64,000 bases of DNA from Streptomyces sp. 6-11-2 (GTDB lineage Bacteria; Actinomycetota; Actinomycetes; Streptomycetales; Streptomycetaceae). The DNA lies in NCBI RefSeq assembly GCF_006540305.1, contig NZ_BJOR01000001.1, forward strand, positions 5,270,001 to 5,334,000. The letters are read 5' to 3'. Below the pieces are notes generated by a model, which saw only the letters and a list, made by a program, of their open reading frames with translations, was not told where the DNA came from and did no database searches. A program made the translations under genes and the position numbers. This document shows, in pieces, positions 1-10,116 of this stretch. Every line of letters starts with the position of its first letter. The first letter of the stretch is position 1.

Positions 1-726
1 TCAGCTCGCCGTAGCGCGCGGTGGACCGCCAGTGCACACGGCGCAGATCGTCGCCGTAGCGGTACCCGCGCGGGATGACGTCGTCCTCGCCGGCCAGTGC
101 CAGCGAGCGCTGCCGCCCGTCGCCGTACCCCTTGGCCTCCCCGCTCAGGCGCAGCGGCGACAGCGGCTCCACCCGCGGGATCACGGTCAGGGTGTCGTGG
201 GCCGAGAAGGAACGGGTCAGTTCGCACATCCCGAAGGGGTCGGTCAGCCGCAGTTGCAGCGGGCCCAGCGGATACCGCCCGCGCAGGTCGGAGCGGACCC
301 GGTAGGAGACCTCACGGCGGCCGCCCGGCTCGACCCGGTCGAGCACGAAACGCGGCCGTGGTCCGAGCACGTACGGCACCCGGTCCTGGAGCATCAGCAG
401 GCCGGTGGGCAGCCGTGAGACGTTGTCCATCCGCAGATGCACCCGGGCCTCACTGCCGGCGGGCACGCGCGCGGGGGAGAGCCGGCGGCTGCCGGCGACC
501 CGGTAGCGCGTGCGGAAGAGCACCGTGGCGCACACCAGCGGCAGCGCCGCCAGCAGTAGCCCGACCCGCAGCAGGTCGCTCTGGCCGAGGACGTAGGCGC
601 AGATCGCGGCGGCGATTCCGGCGGCCAGGAAGGAGCGCCCGCGGGTGGTCAGACCGGCCAGCGCGGTGCGGACGCCGCCCCGGTCCCTGCGGTCGTCGTC
701 CGCGTGCGCCGTCCCCGCGTCGGCCA

Positions 727-727
<1 letters not shown>
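1..727 (-). CDS. DUF58 domain protein (3' end beyond window)
   Basis: Partial gene; the first 242 codons are visible and the C-terminus lies off the left edge. ATG at 727 overlaps the moxR stop (ATGA), so the two are translationally coupled. Two hydrophobic stretches lie near residues 30-65, followed by a soluble region ending in the DUF58 signature RGYRYGDDLRRVHWRSTA. DUF58 proteins are vWA-like partners of MoxR AAA ATPases, and the operon order here (moxR then DUF58) is the usual one. The biological process is unknown; membrane-linked chaperone or assembly roles are proposed for the family. The partial length is imposed by the window, not a truncation of the gene. Confidence 0.85.
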
Positions 728-1800
<1,073 letters not shown>

Positions 1801-1821
1801 CCGGCGGCCCTCCTCGGCCCT

Positions 1822-1857
1822 TCCCCACGCTCTTCGGCGAGCGGGGGATACCCCAAC
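1822..1857. repeat. Second copy of hairpin repeat, upstream of moxR
   Basis: Stem CCCC-A-CGCTC / GAGCG-GGGG with a short loop, followed by ATACCCCA, matching the layout of the copy 50 bases away inside moxR. It sits in the moxR 5' untranslated region and could affect moxR mRNA folding. The rest of the 1801-2070 gap shows no gene; a small imperfect palindrome (CACGCG...CGCGTG) lies near 1910-1931. Confidence 0.5.
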
Positions 1858-2070
1858 TTTCCGGGCCGACGCTCTGCTGTGCGGACCGGCCCACCCCGAA
1901 TCAGGCACCACGCGTGAAACGTTCCGCGTGAGGCCACCCCCGCATTCTTGCCGCCGTTACCGATTCGTGTCACTCGCCTGTGGACAACTGGCCGCGATAT
2001 GTCGGGTCTTGCGGCTTTCGCTGGTGACGGAGGCATGCCGCGCACCGGACTTCCGGCGCGCGTGCGGCGG

Positions 2071-2619
2071 TCAGACGGGGTCGATCTCGCGCAACAGGCC
2101 CGTCCTGACGTCGAAGACGAAACCGCGCACGTCGTCGGTGTGCAGCAGGAACGGCGAGGTGCGTACGCGCTGCATCGACTGCCGCACGTCCTGGTCCACG
2201 TCACGGAAGGCCTCCACGGCCCAGGCCGGACGCTGCCCGACCTCCATCTCCAGGTCGTGCCGGAACTCCTCGGTGATGGACTGCATGCCGCAGTTGGTGT
2301 GGTGGATCAGCACGATGCTGCGCGTGCCCAGGGCCCGCTGGCTGATGGTGAGCGAGCGGATGACGTCGTCGGTGACCACACCGCCCGCGTTGCGGATGGT
2401 GTGGCAGTCACCGAGTTCCAGGCCGAGTGCGGCGTGCAGGTCGAGACGGGCGTCCATGCAGGCCACGACGGCGACCCTCAGCACGGGCCGGGCGTCCATC
2501 CCCGGATCGCTGAACGCGGCCGCGTACTGCTGGTTGGCCTCCGCGAGACGGTCGGTGACGGTGCCACGCCGGTCTATGGCGCCCTCGGACCCGGCGGGAA
2601 CTGATGCAGAAGTCGTCAT
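2071..2619 (-). CDS. Beta-class carbonic anhydrase
   Basis: 182 residues. It interconverts CO2 and bicarbonate using a zinc ion. Zinc ligands are visible: Cys54 in the CMDAR motif (with Asp56 and Arg58) and His107/Cys110 in HHTNCG. The length fits the short bacterial beta-CA group. Two starts are possible, ATG at 2619 or at 2625; neither has a strong ribosome-binding site, so the transcript may be leaderless. It stands alone on the minus strand, divergent from the dcw cluster, with the shared 2620-3041 region between. Confidence 0.88.
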   Translation of the reverse strand: MTTSASVPAGSEGAIDRRGTVTDRLAEANQQYAAAFSDPGMDARPVLRVAVVACMDARLDLHAALGLELGDCHTIRNAGGVVTDDVIRSLTISQRALGTRSIVLIHHTNCGMQSITEEFRHDLEMEVGQRPAWAVEAFRDVDQDVRQSMQRVRTSPFLLHTDDVRGFVFDVRTGLLREIDPV

Positions 2620-2794
2620 ACTCATGACGTTAGTGGGCGCCAGGGCCCGGGTCCTGTTGTGAGACGGTACAAAGAACCCCGTCATGGCTTGTTGTGAGGC
2701 ACCCCACACGCAGGGCCAACCCGCACCCGTACGAGTGAATTCTCGTCTTGGCGTGCGGGTCGCTGCTCCGTCGGGCGACGCGCAGGCCGGTTGA

Positions 2795-2822
2795 TTGACC
2801 GCGAGACAGGGTGCACTAAAGT
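2795..2822 (+). promoter_or_regulatory. Candidate promoter for the dcw cluster (rsmH)
   Basis: TTGACC at 2795-2800 and TAAAGT at 2817-2822 with a 16-bp spacer form a good housekeeping-type promoter. It would give a long leader of about 210 bases before the rsmH start at 3042. No mraZ-like gene occupies this leader; an 84-codon frame there starts inside the promoter and shows no recognisable protein. Confidence 0.55.
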
Positions 2823-3041
2823 GACGCGAAGCGGGAGGCGTGGCTCTTCCTGCTGGACTGCATTCCCGACAGACCCCGGCCTACGCGCCGGCGGTCTCCC
2901 CACGTGCGCGGCGCGTACGTACGGCTCGGCCTCCTCCCGCTTCCGGTCGGCTGACGCTTCCGGCGCCGGCAGGCCCTTTTCTTTCCTGAGCGGTCGGGGA
3001 TCCGGCGGTGCGTGCGGGACGCGCCGGACTGAGAGGGCTCC

Positions 3042-3998
3042 TTGAGCGACAGCCGACACGTCCCCGTGATGCTCCAGCGGTGCCTGGATCTGCTGGCGCC
3101 CGCCCTGGAGCGGCCGGGAGCGGTGGTCGTCGACTGCACCCTCGGCCTCGGCGGACACAGCGAGGCGCTGCTCACCCGCTTCCCCGAGGCGCGGCTGGTG
3201 GCCCTCGACCGCGACAAGGAGGCCCTGCGCCTGTCCGGCGAGCGCCTGGCCCCCTTCGGCGACCGGGCCACCCTGGTGCACGCCGTCTACGACGAGCTGC
3301 CCGACGTGCTCGACCGGCTGGGCGTCCCGCGCGTGCGGGGCGTCCTGTTCGACCTCGGGGTGTCCTCGATGCAGCTCGACGAGGCCGACCGCGGCTTCGC
3401 CTACGCCCAGGACGCCCCCCTGGACATGCGCATGGACCAGAGCACCGGGATGAGCGCCGCCGAGGTCCTCAACACCTACCCGCCCGGCGAGCTGGTCCGC
3501 ATCCTGCGGGCGTACGGCGAGGAGAAGCAGGCCAAGCGGATCGTGGCCGCCGTCGTGCGTGAACGCGAGAAGGAGCCGTTCACCAACAGCGCCCGGCTGG
3601 TGGAGCTGATCCGCGACGCGCTGCCCCAGGCCGCCAAGCGCACCGGGGGCAACCCGGCCAAGCGCACCTTCCAGGCGCTGCGGATCGAGGTCAACGGCGA
3701 GCTCGCCGTGCTGGAGCGGGCGATCCCGGCCGCGGTGAAGGCGCTGGAGGTCGGCGGGCGGATCGCCGTGCTGTCGTACCACTCCCTCGAGGACCGCCTG
3801 GTCAAGCAGGTGTTCGCGGCCGGCGCCGCGTCGAGTGCGCCCCCCGGGCTCCCGGTCGTGCCCGAGCGCTACCAGCCCCGGCTCAAGCTGCTCACCCGCG
3901 GTGCCGAACTTCCGACCGAGGAAGAGATCGCCGAGAACCGGCGGGCGGCGCCGGCCCGGCTGCGCGGCGCCGAGCGCGTCAGGGAGGACGTCGAGTGA
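3042..3998 (+). CDS. rsmH: 16S rRNA m4C1402 methyltransferase RsmH (MraW)
   Basis: 318 residues, normal for the family. It methylates N4 of C1402 in 16S rRNA with S-adenosylmethionine. The start [13 protein letters not shown] and the SAM-binding loop [14 protein letters not shown] (about residues 29-42) are family hallmarks, as are [20 protein letters not shown] and the C-terminal [11 protein letters not shown]. The start is TTG at 3042, preceded by GAGAGGG. It opens the dcw cluster as in most bacteria, with ftsL 13 bases downstream. Confidence 0.96.
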   Translation: MSDSRHVPVMLQRCLDLLAPALERPGAVVVDCTLGLGGHSEALLTRFPEARLVALDRDKEALRLSGERLAPFGDRATLVHAVYDELPDVLDRLGVPRVRGVLFDLGVSSMQLDEADRGFAYAQDAPLDMRMDQSTGMSAAEVLNTYPPGELVRILRAYGEEKQAKRIVAAVVREREKEPFTNSARLVELIRDALPQAAKRTGGNPAKRTFQALRIEVNGELAVLERAIPAAVKALEVGGRIAVLSYHSLEDRLVKQVFAAGAASSAPPGLPVVPERYQPRLKLLTRGAELPTEEEIAENRRAAPARLRGAERVREDVE

Positions 3999-4011
3999 GC
4001 CAGGGGGACCA

Positions 4012-4599
4012 GTGAGCAGGAAACCCGAACTGAGGGGCCGTGCCGCCCGACTCGCCCGGCTCTTCCCGGCCGGCCGGGGCCAGGCCGCCCGCACCCCGTT
4101 CGTCCTCCTCGTCGTGCTCCTGCTCGGCGGCGGCCTCATCGGGCTGCTGATGCTGAACTCCGCCCTCAGCGAGGGCGCGTTCCAGCGGGAGGCGCTCCAG
4201 AGGGACACCAAGAACCTCACCGACGAGGAGCAGGCCCTCCAGCGGGACATCGACTCCTACTCCGCCCCGGACGCCCTCCAGCTCCGCGCCCGGCAACTGG
4301 GCATGGTGCCCGGCGGCGACCCGGCCTTCCTGGGCGCCGACGGGACCGTCAAGGGCGTCCCCTCGGCCGCCCCCGCGCAGGAGACGCCGCTGTCGCTCCT
4401 GCCGCCCGTGGCGCTCGCCCCCTCACCGTCCGCCACGGACGGCACCGCCCCGGCAACCGCGGGCCTGGCACCGCCACCCGCCCAGGGCCCCGCCCCGACC
4501 CCGGAGAACACCACCCCGGCCCTCCCGGCCGCACCTCCCCCCGCGCCGACCCTCCCGGCCGCACCTCCACCCGCCCCGACCCCGACCCCCGGCAGGTGA
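4012..4599 (+). CDS. ftsL: Cell division protein FtsL
   Basis: 195 residues, a bitopic septal protein that joins FtsQ/DivIC to activate FtsW-FtsI. The start GTG at 4012 has GGGGG upstream. A basic N-terminus is followed by one membrane segment (about 29-50), a short heptad-like extracytoplasmic helix (about 50-80), then a long Pro/Ala-rich tail. The tail ends in two copies of LPAAPPPAPT encoded by a 30-bp tandem repeat (4521-4550, 4551-4580). The TGA stop overlaps the GTG of a small downstream ORF rather than ftsI itself. Identification rests on position and topology, since FtsL sequences diverge strongly. Confidence 0.88.
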   Translation: MSRKPELRGRAARLARLFPAGRGQAARTPFVLLVVLLLGGGLIGLLMLNSALSEGAFQREALQRDTKNLTDEEQALQRDIDSYSAPDALQLRARQLGMVPGGDPAFLGADGTVKGVPSAAPAQETPLSLLPPVALAPSPSATDGTAPATAGLAPPPAQGPAPTPENTTPALPAAPPPAPTLPAAPPPAPTPTPGR

Positions 4600-5020
4600 C
4601 GGACGTGTCCGACCGCGAACCACCGCGCCGTCCGGTCCCCGGGCCGTCCGGGCCCGACGTGCTCGACAGGGAGCCGCCGCGTCGCCGGGTGGCTGGCCTG
4701 TCCGGGTCTGCTGGGCCGGGGGTGCCGTCGTGTCCGGGGGTCGTGGTCGGCGCGGCCGGCTTCGTTGTGTCCCGGTCCGATCCGACCTGGACTTTCGGCA
4801 GGTTGGCGGGCGTGTCAGGTGGGGAGTGGCCGCGCCGTCCGGTGCCCGGGCCGTCCACGCCCGACATGTCCGACAGGGAGCCGCCGCGTCGCCGGGTGGC
4901 TGGCCTGTCCGGGTCTGCTGGGCCGGGGGTCGGGTCATGTTCGGTTTCCGGGGGTGTCGTGGTCGGCGCCCCGGCCGGCGTCACTGTGTTCCGGTTCGCT
5001 TCGATCTCGACTTTCGGCAG
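4596..5020 (+). repeat. Imperfect tandem duplication of the ftsL/ftsI junction
   Basis: Two units, about 4596-4801 and 4802-5020, precede ftsI, whose own first bases (5021 on) form the third copy. The junction GGCAGGTGACGGACGTGTCC occurs at 4591 and again at 5016. The middle copy (near 4797) carries a base difference and an extra base, so the stop is lost there and the two units read as one ORF. Both units share the stretch coding DREPPRRRVAGLSGSAGPG. Confidence 0.85.
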
Positions 5021-5024
5021 GTGA
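4596..5024 (+). CDS. Repeat-derived small ORF between ftsL and ftsI
   Basis: 142 residues, not a recognised protein. The GTG start (4596-4598) overlaps the ftsL stop, and its TGA (5022-5024) overlaps the GTG of ftsI (5021-5023), so it could relay ribosomes between the two. Its N-terminus VTDVSDREPPRR copies the FtsI N-terminus; DREPPRRRV-type motifs recur along it and both halves end in TFGR. It has no membrane segment I can support. It appears to have arisen by tandem duplication of the ftsI 5' end (see 4596-5020). Expression is plausible from the coupling, but function is unknown and it may be passive. Confidence 0.5.
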   Translation: MTDVSDREPPRRPVPGPSGPDVLDREPPRRRVAGLSGSAGPGVPSCPGVVVGAAGFVVSRSDPTWTFGRLAGVSGGEWPRRPVPGPSTPDMSDREPPRRRVAGLSGSAGPGVGSCSVSGGVVVGAPAGVTVFRFASISTFGR

Positions 5025-6979
5025 CGGACGTGTCCGACAGGGAACCGCCGCGTCGCCGGGTGCCCGGACCCGCCAGGCAGGCGCGTCCGGCCGCGCGGCA
5101 GCGGCCCGGCCCCGGTGCCCGGCCGGCCCGCCGCCCGGCGTCGGCCCGGCCCCAGGCCGCGCGCATCCGGCTCGGCAGCCCCCGTCCCCGGTTGCGGCTG
5201 GTCGCCCTCGCGCTGACCCTGGTGCTGCTCGTGTTCGCCGTACGGCTGTTGCAGGTGCAGGCCGTCGACGCGAGCGCGTACGCCGCCAAGGCCGAGGAGA
5301 ACCGGTACGTGGTGCACACCCTGGCCGCCGAGCGGGGCCGCATCACGGACCGCAACGGCGTCGACCTGGCGACCAGCGTGGACGCCGACGACATCACCGC
5401 CGACCCCACCATGTTCAGCCGCGACCAGCTGCACATCGGCGACGGCCCCGAGCAGGCGGCCGCGCTCCTCGCCCCGATCCTCGGCCAGGACCAGGCGGCC
5501 CTCACCGCGAAGCTCCGCACGCCGAACACCCGCTACGTGCTGCTCGCCCGGCACGAGACCCCGCAGGTCTGGAGGCAGATCAAGGACCTGAAGACGGCCC
5601 TGGCGAAGAAGGCCCAGAAGGACAAGACCACCGTCAACGTGCTCGCCGGCGTCTTCTCCGACCCCAGCAGCAAGCGGGTCTATCCCAACAGCGGTCTCGC
5701 CGCCGGGATACTGGGCTGGGTCAACGCCGAGGGCAAGGGCGGCGGCGGTATCGAGCAGCTACTGAACGAGCAGCTGGCCGGCAAGCCCGGCAAGATCCGC
5801 TACGCCCAGTCCGGGGGCCGCGAGGTGCCCACCGCGGGCTCCACCGAGACGCGCGCGGTGCCCGGCTCCGACACCGAGCTCACCATCGACCGCGACATCC
5901 AGTGGGCCGCCCAGAAGGCCATCACCGAGCAGGTGGCGAAGTCCGGGGCGGACCGCGGCTACGTCATCGTGCAGGACACCCGCTCCGGCGAGATCCTCGC
6001 CATGGCCAACTCCCCGGGCTTCGACCCGGGCGACCTGTCCCACGCCGACCCGGCCGCGCTCGGCAACGCCGCCGTCCAGGACGCCTACGAGCCCGGCTCC
6101 ACCGCCAAGGTCATGTCCATGGCCGCCGTACTGGAGGAGAACGCGGCGACGCCGCTCACCCACGTCGTCGTGCCCAACCGGCTGCACCGCGGCGACCGCC
6201 TCTTCCAGGACGACGTCGACCACAACACCTGGTACCTCACGCTGAACGGCGTGCTCGCCAAGTCCAGCAACATCGGCACCATACTGGCCACCGGCCAGCT
6301 CGGCAGGACCCAGCCGGAGGCCAACAAGGTCCTCTACTCCTACCTGCGCAAGTTCGGCATCGGCGAGCCGACCGGACTCGGCTTCCCCGGCGAGACCCGG
6401 GGCATCCTCGCGCCCCCCGACAAGTGGTCCACCTCGCAGCAGTACACGATTCCTTTCGGCCAGGGCTTCTCCATCAACGCCGTGCAGGCGGCCTCCGTCT
6501 ACTCCACGATCGCCAACGGCGGAGTGCGCGTGCAGCCGACGCTGGTGCGCGGGACCAAGGGGGCCGACGGCCGCTTCGCACCGGCCGACAAGCCGGAGAA
6601 GACGCGGGTCGTGAGCGCCAGGACGGCGAAGACGCTCGCGCACATGCTGGAATCCGTGGTCGACGACGAGCAGGGCACCGGTGCCAAGGCGCGCATCCCC
6701 GGCTACCGGGTGGCGGGCAAGACCGGCACGGCCAACCGCGTGGACCCGGCCACCGGCCGGTACCGCGGCTACACCTCCTCCTTCGCCGGGTTCGCACCCG
6801 CCGACAACCCCCGCGTCACCGTCTACTGCGCCATCCAGAACGCCACCAAGGGCAGCTACTTCGGCGGCCAGATCTGCGGCCCGATCTACAAGGAGGTCAT
6901 GGAGTTCGCGTTGAAGACGCTCCAGGTGCCACCGACCGGTGCGCAGGCCGCGAGCCTGCCCGTCGACTTCAAGCCGTGA
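5021..6979 (+). CDS. ftsI: Septal penicillin-binding protein FtsI (class B PBP)
   Basis: 652 residues. A transpeptidase crosslinking septal peptidoglycan, partner of FtsW. After a basic Pro/Arg-rich cytoplasmic tail comes one membrane segment (about 59-77), the PBP dimerisation domain, then the transpeptidase domain with the three active-site motifs: S360-T-A-K363, S415-S-N417 and K567-T-G569. The GTG at 5021 is chosen because it gives the tail VTDVSDREPPRRRV and overlaps the upstream stop (GTGA). The frame is open further upstream to 4730, but only through duplicated sequence. Confidence 0.96.
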   Translation: MTDVSDREPPRRRVPGPARQARPAARQRPGPGARPARRPASARPQAARIRLGSPRPRLRLVALALTLVLLVFAVRLLQVQAVDASAYAAKAEENRYVVHTLAAERGRITDRNGVDLATSVDADDITADPTMFSRDQLHIGDGPEQAAALLAPILGQDQAALTAKLRTPNTRYVLLARHETPQVWRQIKDLKTALAKKAQKDKTTVNVLAGVFSDPSSKRVYPNSGLAAGILGWVNAEGKGGGGIEQLLNEQLAGKPGKIRYAQSGGREVPTAGSTETRAVPGSDTELTIDRDIQWAAQKAITEQVAKSGADRGYVIVQDTRSGEILAMANSPGFDPGDLSHADPAALGNAAVQDAYEPGSTAKVMSMAAVLEENAATPLTHVVVPNRLHRGDRLFQDDVDHNTWYLTLNGVLAKSSNIGTILATGQLGRTQPEANKVLYSYLRKFGIGEPTGLGFPGETRGILAPPDKWSTSQQYTIPFGQGFSINAVQAASVYSTIANGGVRVQPTLVRGTKGADGRFAPADKPEKTRVVSARTAKTLAHMLESVVDDEQGTGAKARIPGYRVAGKTGTANRVDPATGRYRGYTSSFAGFAPADNPRVTVYCAIQNATKGSYFGGQICGPIYKEVMEFALKTLQVPPTGAQAASLPVDFKP

Positions 6980-7117
6980 CCGGAACAGAACGACCAGGAA
7001 CCAGCCCGTGACAACGATCACTCCCGGCCCCGGGAACCGCCCGTCGCACCGGCCCTCGTCCGCGCCGGACGGCGCTGCGCGCGATCCCCTTTTTAGCTCC
7101 ACGGCGGGTACGCCCGG

Positions 7118-7131
7118 TACGCTCACCGCCG
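7118..7131 (+). promoter_or_regulatory. Candidate leaderless promoter inside the ftsI-murE gap
   Basis: TACGCT at 7118-7123 lies 7 bases before an in-frame GTG at 7131, the spacing expected for a leaderless murE transcript. It would give murE its own promoter within the cluster. Confidence 0.4.
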
Positions 7132-7175
7132 TGCCACACGCTGATCAGTCCCAAACCACCCAGAAGGGCGCTTCC

Positions 7176-8696
7176 GTGACATATCCGGGACCGCCGCGAC
7201 CGGTTCAGGCCTCCGCCGCACCCCTCGCGGAGCTCGCCGATCAGCTGGGGGTCACCGCTCCGGACGGCGCCGCCGTGGTCACCGGCATCACCCACGACTC
7301 GCGCGCCGTGCGCCCCGGCGACCTGTACGCGGCCCTGCCCGGCGCCCGCACGCACGGCGCCGACTTCGTCACCCAGGCGGCGAGCCTGGGCGCGGTCGCC
7401 GTGCTCACGGACCCGTCCGGCGCCGAGCGCGCCGCCGCCACCGGCCTGCCGGTGCTGGCCGTGGACGACCCGCGCGGTCGGATGGGCGAGCTGGCGGCCA
7501 CGATCTACGGCAGGCCCGGCCGCGACCTGCTCCAGATCGGCATCACCGGCACCTCCGGCAAGACCACCACCGCCTACCTCGTCGAGGGCGGCCTGAAGAC
7601 CGTGAAGTCCACCGGACTGATCGGCACCGTCGAGATGCGCATCGGCGAGGAGCGCATCAAGTCCGAGCGCACCACCCCCGAGGCCACCGACCTCCAGGCC
7701 CTGTTCGCGGTCATGCGCGAGCGCGGGGTCGAGGCGGTCGCCATGGAGGTCTCCAGCCACGCCCTCGTGCTCGGCCGTGTCGACGGCTGCGTCTTCGACA
7801 TCGGTGTCTTCACCAACCTCAGCCCGGAACACATGGAGTTCCACTCCGACATGGAGGACTACTTCCGGGCCAAGGCGCAGCTGTTCACGCCGGAACGCAG
7901 CAGGCTCGGCGTGGTCAACTTCGACGACGAGTACGGTCGCCGGCTGGCCGGGGAGGCCACGGTCCCGGTCGTCACCTTCTCCGCCGAGGGCCACCCCGAC
8001 GCCGACTGGCGCGCGGAGGACGTCCAGGTCGGCCCGGTCGACTCCACCTTCACCGTGGTCGGTCCCGAGGGCCGGCGGATCGCCGCCAGGTCGCCGCTGC
8101 CGGGCCCGTTCAACGTCGCCAACACGCTGGCCGCCGTGGTCGCCCTGGCCACCGCGGGCCTCGACCCGCAGTCCGCCGCCGACGGCATCGCCGCCGTTCC
8201 GGGCGTACCGGGCCGGCTGGAGCGTGTCGATGTCGGCCAGCCGTACCTCGCGGTCGTCGACTACGCGCACAAGACGGACGCCGTCGAGTCGGTTCTCAAG
8301 GCGCTGCGCAAGGTCACCAAGGGCCGGCTGCACATCGTGCTCGGCTGCGGCGGGGACCGCGACCGGACCAAACGCGCGCCGATGGGCGCCGCCGCGGCCC
8401 GGCTCGCCGACATCGCCGTGCTGACCTCCGACAACCCCCGCTCCGAGGATCCCCTGGCGATCCTCGCCACGATGCTCGAGGGCGCGGCCTCGGTGCCCGC
8501 GCACGAGCGCGGCGAGGTGCTCCTCTTCGAGGAGCGGGCCGCCGCGATCGCCGCCGCCGTCGACCGCGCGCAGCCCGGGGACACCGTGCTGGTCGCGGGC
8601 AAGGGCCACGAACAGGGCCAGGACATCGCCGGAGTGGTCCGTCCCTTCGACGACCGCCAGGTGCTTCGCGAAGCTATCCAGAAGACCCAGGGATGA
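7176..8696 (+). CDS. murE: UDP-MurNAc-L-Ala-D-Glu--diaminopimelate ligase MurE
   Basis: 506 residues from GTG 7176. It adds the third stem-peptide residue (LL-diaminopimelate in streptomycetes) in the cytoplasm with ATP. Visible are the Mur ligase ATP loop GITGTSGKTTTAYLVEG, the central motif EVSSHALVLGRV, and DNPRSEDP, the pattern that selects diaminopimelate over lysine. GTG 7176 has AGAAGGG upstream; an in-frame GTG at 7131 is possible from a leaderless transcript, and GTG 7008 is less likely. The 196-bp gap after ftsI is one of the longest in the 5' half of the cluster. Confidence 0.96.
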   Translation: MTYPGPPRPVQASAAPLAELADQLGVTAPDGAAVVTGITHDSRAVRPGDLYAALPGARTHGADFVTQAASLGAVAVLTDPSGAERAAATGLPVLAVDDPRGRMGELAATIYGRPGRDLLQIGITGTSGKTTTAYLVEGGLKTVKSTGLIGTVEMRIGEERIKSERTTPEATDLQALFAVMRERGVEAVAMEVSSHALVLGRVDGCVFDIGVFTNLSPEHMEFHSDMEDYFRAKAQLFTPERSRLGVVNFDDEYGRRLAGEATVPVVTFSAEGHPDADWRAEDVQVGPVDSTFTVVGPEGRRIAARSPLPGPFNVANTLAAVVALATAGLDPQSAADGIAAVPGVPGRLERVDVGQPYLAVVDYAHKTDAVESVLKALRKVTKGRLHIVLGCGGDRDRTKRAPMGAAAARLADIAVLTSDNPRSEDPLAILATMLEGAASVPAHERGEVLLFEERAAAIAAAVDRAQPGDTVLVAGKGHEQGQDIAGVVRPFDDRQVLREAIQKTQG

Positions 8697-8700
8697 ACTT

Positions 8701-10116
8701 GTGATCGCCCTCTCCCTCGCCGAGATCGCAGCAGTCGTCGGCGGGCAGACGTACGACATACCGGATCCGTCCGCGGAGGTCACCGGGCCCGTGGTCCGGG
8801 ACTCCCGCGAGGTGGTGCCCGGCAGCCTCTTCGTCGCCTTCGTCGGCGAGCGCGTGGACGGCCACGACTTCGCCGCGGCCGTCGTCGGGGCGGGCGCGGT
8901 CGCCGTGCTGGCGTCCCGCCCGGTCGGCGTGCCCGCGATCGTCGTCGAGGACGTGCAGGCCGCGCTCGGCGCCCTCGCCCGTCACGTCGTCGAACGGCTG
9001 GGCGCGACCCTCGTGGCCCTCACCGGCTCCGCGGGCAAGACCAGCACCAAGGACCTCATCGCGCAGGTGCTGCGGCGCAAGGCGCCGACCGTGTTCACGC
9101 CCGGCTCCCTCAACAACGAGATCGGGCTGCCGCTGACCGCGCTGAGCGCCACCGAGGAGACGAGGTTCCTCGTGCTGGAGATGGGTGCCCGCGGCATCGG
9201 CCACATCCGCTACCTGACCGGACTGACCCCGCCGAAGGTCGGCCTGGTGCTCAACGTCGGCACCGCCCACATCGGCGAGTTCGGCGGCCGTGAGCAGATC
9301 GCCCAGGCGAAGGGCGAGTTGGTGGAGAGCCTGCCGGCGGCCGAGGACGGCGGAACCGCGATCCTCAACGCCGACGACCCGTTGGTACGGGCCATGGCCT
9401 CCCGTACGAAGGCGAAGGTGATCCTTTTCGGAGAGTCCGGCGAAGCGGACGTACGCGCCGAGAACGTGAGACTCACGGACAGCGGGCAGCCCGCCTTCAG
9501 GCTTCACACACCCTCCGGTGCAAGCGATGTGACGATGCGCCTGTACGGTGAGCATCACGTGTCGAACGCGCTCGCCGCGGCCGCCGTCGCCCATGAGCTG
9601 GGCATGTCCGTAACTGAGATCGCCACCGCGCTCTCCGAGGCGGGCTCCCTCTCCCGCTGGCGGATGGAGGTCACCGAGCGCCCGGACGGCGTAACGGTCG
9701 TCAACGACGCCTACAACGCCAACCCCGAGTCCATGCGGGCCGCTCTGCGCGCGCTGGTGGCCATGGGCGGGGGACGGCGGACCTGGGCGGTGCTCGGCAA
9801 GATGGCCGAGCTCGGGGACGAGGCGCTAGCCGAGCACGACGCGGTCGGACGGCTCGCCGTCCGGCTCAACGTCAGCAAGCTCGTCGCGGTCGGGGGCAGG
9901 GAAGCGTCCTGGCTGCAACTGGGCGCATATAACGAGGGTTCGTGGGGTGAGGAGTCGGTGCACGTGTCCGACGCACAGGCGGCGATCGACCTGTTGCGCA
10001 GCGAGTTGCGCCCGGGGGACGTCGTCCTCGTGAAGGCGTCCCGTTCGGTCGGCCTGGAGAGTGTCGCCCAGGCGCTGCTCGAGACCGGTACCGAGGGCGA
10101 GGTCGCAGCCCGATGA
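8701..10116 (+). CDS. murF: UDP-MurNAc-tripeptide--D-Ala-D-Ala ligase MurF
   Basis: 471 residues. It attaches D-Ala-D-Ala to the UDP-MurNAc tripeptide. The ATP loop [18 protein letters not shown] and the motifs [23 protein letters not shown] and [17 protein letters not shown] are typical of MurF. GTG start 4 bases after the murE stop, with a weak upstream GGGA. Its last codons overlap mraY (ATGA). Confidence 0.96.
   Translation: MIALSLAEIAAVVGGQTYDIPDPSAEVTGPVVRDSREVVPGSLFVAFVGERVDGHDFAAAVVGAGAVAVLASRPVGVPAIVVEDVQAALGALARHVVERLGATLVALTGSAGKTSTKDLIAQVLRRKAPTVFTPGSLNNEIGLPLTALSATEETRFLVLEMGARGIGHIRYLTGLTPPKVGLVLNVGTAHIGEFGGREQIAQAKGELVESLPAAEDGGTAILNADDPLVRAMASRTKAKVILFGESGEADVRAENVRLTDSGQPAFRLHTPSGASDVTMRLYGEHHVSNALAAAAVAHELGMSVTEIATALSEAGSLSRWRMEVTERPDGVTVVNDAYNANPESMRAALRALVAMGGGRRTWAVLGKMAELGDEALAEHDAVGRLAVRLNVSKLVAVGGREASWLQLGAYNEGSWGEESVHVSDAQAAIDLLRSELRPGDVVLVKASRSVGLESVAQALLETGTEGEVAAR

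Noticed and set aside
2791..3045. 84-codon frame upstream of rsmH (possible mraZ)
   Set aside because: It starts inside the -35/-10 region and has no MraZ features.
2682..4250. 522-codon minus-strand frame across rsmH and its promoter
   Set aside because: Opposite to rsmH and ftsL, which are well supported; it also crosses the promoter region.
4730..5020. Longer ftsI starting at 4730
   Set aside because: The extension reads through the duplicated DNA in a frame different from the repeat-coded peptide; GTG 5021 has the coupling overlap and gives the normal length.
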